Source of the DNA: Hymenobacter algoricola
GTDB taxonomy: Bacteria > Bacteroidota > Bacteroidia > Cytophagales > Hymenobacteraceae
Reading direction: 5' to 3'
Assembly (NCBI RefSeq): GCF_039539525.1
Contig: NZ_BAABDH010000111.1
Location: forward strand, 42,998-106,997
DNA length: 64,000 nucleotides
Part shown: positions 58,142 to 64,000 of the stretch, piece after piece
How positions within the stretch are numbered: position 1 is the first letter of the stretch
How the letters are laid out: every line of letters begins with the position of its first letter
Made by a program: the position numbers and the translations under genes
The notes under the pieces: model-generated
Told to the model about the DNA's origin: nothing
Seen by the model: only the letters and a program-made list of their open reading frames with translations
Databases searched by the model: none

Positions 58142-59464
58142 CTACTTCTTGCGGAAGATGACGCCAATCGGGACGCCTTCGAAGCCAAAGTTTTCGCGCA
58201 GGCGGTTTTCCAGGTAGCGCACGTAGGAGTCGCGCACGTACTGGGGCAGGTTGCAGAAGAAGGCAAACACCGGGTTGTGCGTCGGCAGCTGCGTCACGTA
58301 CTTAATGCGTACCATCTTGCCCTTCACCGACGGCGGCTGGTGCTCCTCGATGGCTCGCAGCATGATTTCGTTGAGCTGGGACGTCGGGATTTTCTTGGTC
58401 TTGTTCTCGTACACCTGAATGGCCGTCTCAATGGCCTTGTGCACGCGCTGCTTGGTGAGCACCGAGGTGAAGATGATGGGCGGATAGGCAATGGGCGCAA
58501 TCTTCTCCAGAATCTGGTCCTCGATTTTCTTGGTCGTATTGGTTTCCTTGTCCTCGATGAGGTCCCACTTGTTCACCAGAATCACGATGCCCTTGCGGTT
58601 TTTGTCGGCCAGGGCAATGATGTTCACGTCCTGGGCCTCAATGCCGCGGGTGGCGTCGAGCATCACGATGCAGACGTCGGACTCTTCCATGGCCCGGATC
58701 GAGCGGAGCACGGAGTAGAACTCGATGTCTTCCTTCACCTTGGTCTTCCGACGCAGACCAGCCGTGTCGATCAGGATGAACTCGTTGCCGAAGGCGTTGT
58801 AGCGCGTCTTGATGGCGTCGCGGGTGGTGCCGGCAATTTCGGTCACGATGGTGCGCTCCTCGCCCAGCAGCAGGTTGACCAGGCTCGACTTGCCCACGTT
58901 GGGGCGGCCCACCACGGCAATCTTGGGCAGGCCTTCGTCCTGCACCTCTTCCCACGGGTCTTCGAAGTGCGACACGACGGCATCGAGCAAATCACCGGTG
59001 CCGGAGCCGCTCTGGGAGGAAATGGTGAAGATGTCGCCGTCGCCGACGCCCAGGGCGTAGAACTCGCCGGCCGCGTGGGCGCGGGCGTTGGTGTCGGCCT
59101 TGTTGGCCACGATGTAAATCGGCTTTTTGCCCTGGTAGCGGCGCAGCACGTTGGCAAACTCCTCGTCGAGGCCGTGCATGCCGGCGTCCACGTCGACCAT
59201 GAACAAGACCACATCGGCCTCGTCGATGGCGAGCTTTACCTGGCGGCGGATGCTTTCCTCAAACACGTCGTCGGAGCCGTGCACGTAGCCGCCGGTGTCG
59301 ATGACGGTGAAGTGCTTGCCGATCCAGTCGCCGTAGCCGTAGTGCCGGTCGCGGGTGACGCCGCTCTGGTTGTCCATGATGGCCTTGCGCTGGCCAACCA
59401 AGCGGTTAAAAAGGGTGGATTTGCCCACGTTCGGGCGCCCCACAATGGCAATGGTATTCTTCAT
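58142..59464 (-). CDS. der: Ribosome biogenesis GTPase Der (EngA)
   Basis: Der has two GTPase domains in tandem and helps assemble the 50S subunit. The 440 residues contain the first G domain (IAIVGRPNVGKSTLFNRL, DTGG, NKAD) and the second (IAVVGRPNVGKSSLVNLL, DTAGLRRK, NKWD), then the KH-like C-terminal domain (KMVRIKYVTQLPTHNPVF, YVRYLENRLRENFGFEGVPI). The start at 59464 (MKNTIAIVGR) is chosen because the G domain begins directly after it; a longer start at 59494 is possible. Der is followed (upstream on the map) by era on the same strand; the two GTPases are often neighbours. Confidence 0.96.
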   Translation of the reverse strand: MKNTIAIVGRPNVGKSTLFNRLVGQRKAIMDNQSGVTRDRHYGYGDWIGKHFTVIDTGGYVHGSDDVFEESIRRQVKLAIDEADVVLFMVDVDAGMHGLDEEFANVLRRYQGKKPIYIVANKADTNARAHAAGEFYALGVGDGDIFTISSQSGSGTGDLLDAVVSHFEDPWEEVQDEGLPKIAVVGRPNVGKSSLVNLLLGEERTIVTEIAGTTRDAIKTRYNAFGNEFILIDTAGLRRKTKVKEDIEFYSVLRSIRAMEESDVCIVMLDATRGIEAQDVNIIALADKNRKGIVILVNKWDLIEDKETNTTKKIEDQILEKIAPIAYPPIIFTSVLTKQRVHKAIETAIQVYENKTKKIPTSQLNEIMLRAIEEHQPPSVKGKMVRIKYVTQLPTHNPVFAFFCNLPQYVRDSYVRYLENRLRENFGFEGVPIGVIFRKK

Positions 59465-59546
59465 ATTGTCGACTCCAGCCGCCAGCCCGACCAAGTTTGG
59501 CAGTGCCCGGAGTAGTTAAGTGAATGTGAGGTCGGAATTTCAGGAG

Positions 59547-59619
59547 CTTAGGATCCTGGGGACCCAGGGTCTTGGATGACGTTCTGCTATCCAAGACCCC
59601 AAGACCCCAGGATCCTAAG
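59547..59619. repeat. Inverted repeat between era and der
   Basis: Outer arms cttaggatcctgggg (59547-59561) and ccccaggatcctaag (59605-59619) pair perfectly; inner cttggat and atccaag also pair, around an 11-base loop. The right half repeats the words aagacccc and aagacccca. It may act as the era terminator, but the repeated words suggest a dispersed element. Confidence 0.75.
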
Positions 59620-59625
59620 ACCCCG

Positions 59626-60525
59626 TTACTGTTTGTACCCGAAGCGGTTCAGGGCTTTGGGGTCGGTGCGCCAGTTTTCGTTGACCTTGACGTAGGTTTC
59701 GAGGAAGACCTGCTTGTTGAAGAATTTCTCCATCTCCTCCCGGGCCCAGATGCCGACTTTCTTCAGCGCGGCACCCTTCTGGCCAATGATGATGCCCTTC
59801 TGGCTGGCCCGCTCCACGTAGATGATGGCCCGGACGTGGATGATGGCCTCTTCCTCCTTGAACTCCTCGATTTCGACCTCGCAGCTGTAGGGAACTTCCT
59901 TTTTGTACAGCTTGAAGATCTTCTCCCGGATCATCTCGGCGGCGAAGAAGCGCTCCGGCTTATCGGTCATCTCGTCCTTGGGGTAGTAGGCCGGATGCTC
60001 GGGCAGGTAGCCCAGAATCAGATCCAGCAGCTCGCCGGTGCCAAACTTTTCGAGCGCCGAAATAGGCAGCACGCGGGTGGCGTTGGGCAACTGCTCGCGC
60101 CAGTAGTCCACCTTGGCTTCCACCTCGGCCTGGTCGGCCTGGTCGATTTTGTTGACCAGCAGCAGAATCGGCGTGTCCACCATCTTGCGCAGGCGCTCGA
60201 CAACCGGCTCCTCGTCGTGCTTTTCGTAGATGTCCGTCACAAACAGCACCACGTCGGCATCTTCCAAAGACGAGTACACGAACGACATCATAGCGTTGTG
60301 CAGCTCATACTTGGGCTGAATGATGCCGGGCGTATCGGAGTACACCAGCTGGAAATCCTCGCCGTTGAGGATGCCCAGAATGCGGTGCCGCGTGGTCTGG
60401 GCCTTGCTGGTCACGATGCTGAGCCGCTCGCCCATCAGGGCATTCATCAGCGTCGACTTGCCCACGTTGGGCTTGCCAATGATGCTCACAAAGCCAGCAC
60501 GGTGCGGTTTAGGGTCGGAGGTCAC
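59626..60525 (-). CDS. era: GTPase Era
   Basis: Era is a GTPase that binds the 3' end of 16S rRNA during 30S assembly. The 299 residues contain G1 (SIIGKPNVGKSTLMNALMG), G3 (SDTPGIIQP), G4 (NKIDQAD) and the C-terminal KH domain (AIIYVERASQKGIIIGQKGAALKKVG). The start is a GTG at 60525 (GTG ACC TCC GAC), which gives the usual length; an ATG at 60705 would add 60 residues unlike the family. A TACCTTTG box lies 29 bases upstream of the GTG. The gene is on the same strand as der. Confidence 0.94.
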   Translation of the reverse strand: MTSDPKPHRAGFVSIIGKPNVGKSTLMNALMGERLSIVTSKAQTTRHRILGILNGEDFQLVYSDTPGIIQPKYELHNAMMSFVYSSLEDADVVLFVTDIYEKHDEEPVVERLRKMVDTPILLLVNKIDQADQAEVEAKVDYWREQLPNATRVLPISALEKFGTGELLDLILGYLPEHPAYYPKDEMTDKPERFFAAEMIREKIFKLYKKEVPYSCEVEIEEFKEEEAIIHVRAIIYVERASQKGIIIGQKGAALKKVGIWAREEMEKFFNKQVFLETYVKVNENWRTDPKALNRFGYKQ

Positions 60526-60553
60526 GATAGAGGAGGGTTTGCTAATCAGGGCG

Positions 60554-60561
60554 CAAAGGTA
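60554..60561 (-). promoter_or_regulatory. -7 promoter box of era
   Basis: Minus-strand TACCTTTG, a perfect TAnnTTTG, lies 29 bases before the GTG start. A TTG at the expected distance was not found. Confidence 0.5.
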
Positions 60562-60760
60562 CGGCTTTATGCCCGGTTGGGCAGCATGTGCTGATAAATA
60601 GGTGATTACAAGCCAGGTCGTTGGGCTGCTCACCCCGCAACCGGCCCGGACCCAGGGAAAAGATTTTCGCTTTTGGTCAAGCCGGCCTGCGGGTTTGGTC
60701 AGCAATCCGCGGCCGGGGCGCCCCGACCTTTGGGGAGTACTTCACCCCAGGTCTAACCCG

Positions 60761-61804
60761 ATGACAACGAACTCACTTCCCCGCATTCTCGTCCTTGGCG
60801 GCACGGGCAGCATCGGCCAGGCCGTGGCCCAGAACCTGCTCGCCAAAGGCTACCGCGTGACGCTGCTGGCCCGCACGCCGGCCAAGGCGCAGGCGTTGTT
60901 TGCGTCCAGCGCCAACCTCACCATCGAGCCCGGCGACGCCGAAGATCTGCCGCGGCTGCTGGCGGTGAGCCGCGGGCACGACGTCATCTTTCACGGCATC
61001 AACTACCCCTATCACCAGTGGGAAGGCACGCAGGAGCGCATGACGCAGAACGTCATTGCGGCCGCCAGCCAGGAGCGGGCGCTGATTATCTTTCCCGGCA
61101 ACATCTACAACTTCGGCCTGACCACCCCGATCCGGGAAGATTCTGCCCCGGCGCCCATCACAAAGAAAGGAGCCATCCGGGTGCGGCAGGAGCAGCTGCT
61201 GGCCGAAGCCGCCCGCGCCGGCCGCTGCCGGGTGCCCAACGTGCGCCTGCCCGACTTCTGGGGCCCGACGGTCGTCAACGACGGCACCATTCCCATCTTC
61301 GAAGGGGCACTGACCGGCAAGGCCCTGCCCTGGATTGCGACGGTCGACCTTCCGCACCAGTTCGTGTACACCCCCGACGCGGCCGAAATCATCAGCCGCC
61401 TGCTGGCCGCGGGGCAGCCGGAAGCGTACGAAGTGGTGAACTACGGAGGGCAGACGGTGCCGTCGGTGCGGGCCTTCTTTACGCGCATCAGCCAGATTGC
61501 CGGGCATCCCACGGTGCGCGTGCGCGTGCTGCCGCGCTGGCTGTTCGCGGTGCTGGCCCCGTTTCTGCCGATGATGAAAGCCATGCACGAAATGCTCTAC
61601 CTCTACGACCACAGCATTCTGCTCGACGACACCGGCCTGCGCCGCCGTTTCCCCGCCTGGCGCGAAACGCCCCTCGATACCGCCATTGCCACCACGCTGC
61701 AGTGGTTTGCCCGGCACCGGCTAAACCAGAATTTCGTGCCCGCCGTGCCGGTTACGCCACCTGCTTTCGAAACCCACCCGGCGTCTGTCCCGTCCATTTT
61801 TTGA
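60761..61804 (+). CDS. NAD-dependent epimerase/dehydratase family protein
   Basis: This Rossmann-fold protein of 347 residues starts MTTNSLPRILVLGGTGSIGQAVAQNLL (the dinucleotide motif is GGTGSIG). The second half shows FPGNIYNFGLTTPIRED, VRLPDFWGPTVVNDG, TVDLPHQFVYTPDAAEII and NYGGQTVPSVRAFF. It resembles the extended SDR or NAD(P)-binding epimerase class; a YxxxK catalytic pair is not clearly seen, so it may be an atypical reductase. The substrate is unknown. The last 53 bases overlap the AraC-type gene on the other strand. Confidence 0.82.
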   Translation: MTTNSLPRILVLGGTGSIGQAVAQNLLAKGYRVTLLARTPAKAQALFASSANLTIEPGDAEDLPRLLAVSRGHDVIFHGINYPYHQWEGTQERMTQNVIAAASQERALIIFPGNIYNFGLTTPIREDSAPAPITKKGAIRVRQEQLLAEAARAGRCRVPNVRLPDFWGPTVVNDGTIPIFEGALTGKALPWIATVDLPHQFVYTPDAAEIISRLLAAGQPEAYEVVNYGGQTVPSVRAFFTRISQIAGHPTVRVRVLPRWLFAVLAPFLPMMKAMHEMLYLYDHSILLDDTGLRRRFPAWRETPLDTAIATTLQWFARHRLNQNFVPAVPVTPPAFETHPASVPSIF

Positions 61805-62762
61805 AGGAGCGCGCGAATACGCTCGGCTCCGAATAGCCCAGCAGAAACGCAATGTCGGTGGTGCTCAGGTGCAGCTCGCGCAGATGCCGCTGGGCCAGCT
61901 CACAGCGCACTTCGTCGAGCAGCTGCCGGTAGGTCAGACCGGCTTCTTTCAGATGCAGCTGCAAGGTGCGCACCCCCAGATTCAGCCGGTCGGCGACGGT
62001 ACTGAGGGCGGGGTCGGCCCCCTTCAGCAGCCGCACGATTTCGCGCTTGACCAGGCCGGGCAAATCCGGCTGCTGCAGCTGCGCTACCAACTGCTCGGCG
62101 TGCTGCTCCACCACGGCAAACAGCACCGGGTTGGCATTCAGCACGGGCAGCGCCAATACGGAGGCCTCGAAAACCAGGGCGGTATCGGCCGCCCCAAATA
62201 CCACCGGAGCCGGACCAAATATTCTTTCGTGCTCCCGCACGTCGGCCGGGGGGGGGTAGGCAAAGCGCACGACCCGGGGCTGCAGGGGCAGGCCGCTGAG
62301 CAGGCGCAGGGCCGCCAGATACGCCGACAGTTCCGCGTTCAGGGCATATGCCGGCCAGGTAATATCGGGGCTGATCAGCTCCACCACCAGCTCAACCTGC
62401 GTGGCATGACGGCGCAGGCTGGTGCGCGTGCCGTCGCACACGATATCCTGATAGCGGCAGAGCTGCTCCAGGGCTTTTTCGATTGTCGGGCTGTGCATCA
62501 TCACGTACGCCAGCACCCCGTAGGCGACCGGGCTGACTTTTTCGCCCAGGTGCAGATCCAGGTGAGGGTCGCCGCTGGCGGCCACGGCCAGGGGCCAGAG
62601 CCGGTGCAGATCAGCCAGGGGCAGCCGGTCGTCGGGAGTTTGCAGGCGCCGGGGGTCGAGGCCAATGGATCGGCACAAGGCGGCCTGGTCCGCGCCTTTC
62701 TGCGCGGCGGCCCAGAGCAGCAGGTTAACCGAACCCATTGACACGGTATTGACGGAGGCCAT
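61752..62762 (-). CDS. AraC-family transcriptional regulator
   Basis: This 336-residue regulator has an N-terminal arabinose-binding-like domain of the type found in OruR/ArgR-like proteins (SVNLLLWAAAQKGADQAALCRSIGL, GDPHLDLHLGEKVSPVAYG). The C-terminal AraC helix-turn-helix pair is present: STVADRLNLGVRTLQLHLKEAGLTYRQLLDEVR and STTDIAFLLGYSEPSVFARSFKKWTGQTPGGFRK (short segments). It lies divergent from hemH and overlaps the epimerase gene tail-to-tail by 53 bases; the epimerase is a plausible target but there is no direct evidence. The start at 62762 (MASVNTVSMG) is chosen; an internal Met at 62738 is also possible. Confidence 0.9.
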   Translation of the reverse strand: MASVNTVSMGSVNLLLWAAAQKGADQAALCRSIGLDPRRLQTPDDRLPLADLHRLWPLAVAASGDPHLDLHLGEKVSPVAYGVLAYVMMHSPTIEKALEQLCRYQDIVCDGTRTSLRRHATQVELVVELISPDITWPAYALNAELSAYLAALRLLSGLPLQPRVVRFAYPPPADVREHERIFGPAPVVFGAADTALVFEASVLALPVLNANPVLFAVVEQHAEQLVAQLQQPDLPGLVKREIVRLLKGADPALSTVADRLNLGVRTLQLHLKEAGLTYRQLLDEVRCELAQRHLRELHLSTTDIAFLLGYSEPSVFARSFKKWTGQTPGGFRKQVA

Positions 62763-62800
62763 CGGACGCGCAGCTAGAAGTGGAGACGCAAAATACCCGG

Positions 62801-62830
62801 TTTGCTGCAAACACTAGGGCCTTACCTTTG
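62801..62830 (+). promoter_or_regulatory. Promoter of hemH
   Basis: TTTG (62801-62804), an 18-base spacer and TACCTTTG (62823-62830): both boxes perfect and spacing within 17-23. The ATG lies 28 bases after the -7 box. Confidence 0.8.
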
Positions 62831-62857
62831 TATTCTACGGTCGACTCTTCCTTTTCT

Positions 62858-63901
62858 ATGCCCGCTCCCGCTTCCGCCCAACGCCGCATCGGCGTATTGC
62901 TCGTCAACCTCGGCACGCCCGACTCGCCCCAGACGCCCGACGTCCGCCGCTACCTGAACGAATTTCTCACCGATGCCCGCGTAGTCGATATGCCGGCCGC
63001 CATCCGCTACCCGTTGTTCCGGGGGCTGGTGGTACCGCTGCGGGCCCCCAAGTCGGCCAAGATCTACCAGGAGCTCTGGACGGACCGCGGCTCGCCCCTG
63101 CTCTTTCATGGTCTTGACCTGCAAAAGAAAGTGCAGGAGCAGCTGGGGCCGAACTACGTGGTGGCCTTTGGCATGCGCTACCAGAACCCGAGCGTCGAAA
63201 AGGCGCTGGCGGAGCTGCGCGACGCGGCCGTAGAGCGCATCATCGTGCTGCCGCTGTTTCCGCAGTACGCCTCGGCCAGCACCGGCTCGGTACAACAAAA
63301 GGTGATGGAGCTGGTGAGCAAGTGGTGGGTAGTCCCCGGCATCAGCTTTATCAGCACCTTCGCCGATAACCCCGGCTTCATCGGCACCATCGTCACGCTG
63401 GGTAAGGAGGAAATGGCCAGGCATTCGTACGACCATATCGTATTCAGCTACCACGGCATTCCGGAGCGGCACGTGCTCAAAGGCAGCCACAACGACCATT
63501 GTAAGCTGGGCAGCTGCTGCGCCAGCTACAACAAGAACAACCGCTACTGCTACCGCGCCCAGTGCTTCGAAACCTCGCGCCTGGTCGCCGCGGGCCTGGG
63601 CCTGAAGTCTGACCAGTACACCGTGGCCTTCCAGAGCCGCCTGCAAAGCCGCCTGCGCGACCCGTGGCTGCAGCCCTACACCGACGAAGTGCTCAAGGAA
63701 ATGCCGGCTAAGGGCCTCAAAAATGTGCTGGCCTTCAGTCCTGCTTTCGTGGCCGACTGCCTGGAAACGACCATCGAAGTCGGCTCCGAGTTTAAGGAGC
63801 TGTTCGAGGAATCCGGCGGCAGCCACTGGCAGCTGGTACCCTCGCTGAACTCGCACCCGCAGTGGGTAGAGGCCGTGGTGGACATGGTCAAAGCAAACTA
63901 G
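62858..63901 (+). CDS. hemH: Ferrochelatase
   Basis: Ferrochelatase inserts ferrous iron into protoporphyrin IX, the last step of protoheme synthesis. The 347 residues contain IGVLLVNLGTPDSPQTPDVRRYLNEFL, the active-site region FSYHGIPERHVLKGSH with the catalytic His, and FSPAFVADCLETTIEVGSEFKELF near the end (short segments). A Cys-rich stretch (HCKLGSCCASYNKNNRYCYRAQC) in the middle could bind an iron-sulfur cluster, as described for some ferrochelatases; this is inferred. The start at 62858 (MPAPASAQRR) fits the promoter; an upstream ATG would lie before the -33 box. The IS element begins at the base after the stop codon. Confidence 0.95.
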   Translation: MPAPASAQRRIGVLLVNLGTPDSPQTPDVRRYLNEFLTDARVVDMPAAIRYPLFRGLVVPLRAPKSAKIYQELWTDRGSPLLFHGLDLQKKVQEQLGPNYVVAFGMRYQNPSVEKALAELRDAAVERIIVLPLFPQYASASTGSVQQKVMELVSKWWVVPGISFISTFADNPGFIGTIVTLGKEEMARHSYDHIVFSYHGIPERHVLKGSHNDHCKLGSCCASYNKNNRYCYRAQCFETSRLVAAGLGLKSDQYTVAFQSRLQSRLRDPWLQPYTDEVLKEMPAKGLKNVLAFSPAFVADCLETTIEVGSEFKELFEESGGSHWQLVPSLNSHPQWVEAVVDMVKAN

Positions 63902-64000
63902 GGCGTGTTCTCAATTTAGCCAGAGGGTGATGGCGCGTAGTTGGATAAACGCGGCGTAGGAATCGGCGAGCTTATCGTAGCGCGTGGCCACGCGTCGGAA
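63902..64000 (-). mobile_element. IS5-family insertion sequence, right end only (window edge)
   Basis: The sequence starting gggcgtgttctcaattta directly after the hemH stop looks like the terminal inverted repeat of an IS5-group element. The end of its transposase gene follows on the minus strand. The rest of the element is outside the window. It lies so close to hemH that a target site duplication might include the stop codon. Confidence 0.75.
63911..64000 (-). CDS. IS5-family transposase, C-terminal fragment (window edge)
   Basis: Only the last 29 codons are visible: FRRVATRYDKLADSYAAFIQ, then LRAITLWLN and TGA. RRVATRYDKLAxSYxAFxxLxxIxxWL is the conserved C-terminus of IS5-group DDE transposases, including the Glu-distal helix. 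The gene runs off the right edge, so nothing can be said about intactness. Confidence 0.85.
   Translation of the reverse strand, partial: FRRVATRYDKLADSYAAFIQLRAITLWLN

Overview
The window comes from a GC-rich member of the Bacteroidota, most likely Hymenobacter or a close relative in the Cytophagales. The evidence is a serine protease and a choice-of-anchor I protein with type IX secretion C-terminal tails, the gliding lipoproteins GldB and GldD, a SusC-type TonB receptor next to a DUF4249 lipoprotein, TAnnTTTG-type -7 promoter boxes with TTG near -33, and start codons that lack Shine-Dalgarno sequences. The region is chromosomal and mostly housekeeping. No tRNA, rRNA, CRISPR array or prophage is visible. 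The only insertion sequence is cut off by the right end of the window.

Layout. 1-8.3 kb: start of prmA, a secreted subtilisin, a septoil-knot protein, tpiA, a TspO-like membrane protein, a DUF2251 protein and uvrA, with two large hairpin repeats at 3.9-4.1 kb. 8.6-11.7 kb: tandem paralogous alpha/beta hydrolases, the first without its nucleophile serine. 11.8-20 kb: a same-strand signalling and uptake block with an ECF sigma factor, a GIN-domain lipoprotein, a TonB receptor, a DUF4249 lipoprotein, FecR, and a separate STN-domain protein with surface repeats. 20-31 kb: MFS transporter, small unknowns, a second ECF sigma factor overlapping a tiny partner, nth, a glycosyltransferase, gldB, a porin, RNase G, a 29-residue ribosomal-type protein, a TPR protein and HU. 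31-38 kb: mutY, ssb, gldD, recG and a secreted unknown. 38-50 kb: glutamate dehydrogenase and a fatty-acid oxidation set (acyl-CoA dehydrogenase, thiolase, FadN-type multifunctional enzyme, MarR regulator, long-chain acyl-CoA ligase) interrupted by a YggL protein and a broken four-helix-bundle gene. 50-64 kb: formimidoylglutamase, a cytochrome b5-like protein, murQ, an S24-like protein, a choice-of-anchor I gene with an amber codon, der, era, an epimerase, an AraC regulator, hemH and the end of an IS5-family element.

How the genes work together. The 39.9-49.9 kb genes cover acyl-CoA activation, dehydrogenation, hydration plus 3-hydroxyacyl oxidation, and thiolysis. The MarR gene directly upstream of fadN is the obvious candidate regulator, and a 14-nt sequence is shared between its own upstream region and that of the acyl-CoA dehydrogenase. 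The 11.8-20 kb block resembles a cell-surface signalling system, but its STN domain sits on a separate outer-surface repeat protein rather than on the receptor.

The strongest unusual observations are a 154-bp palindromic element that has frame-shifted a 23S-intervening-sequence-protein gene, the in-frame amber codon in the choice-of-anchor I gene, the hydrolase pair with one nucleophile-less member, the detached STN domain, a 29-aa ribosomal-type gene, and several families of long inverted repeats.
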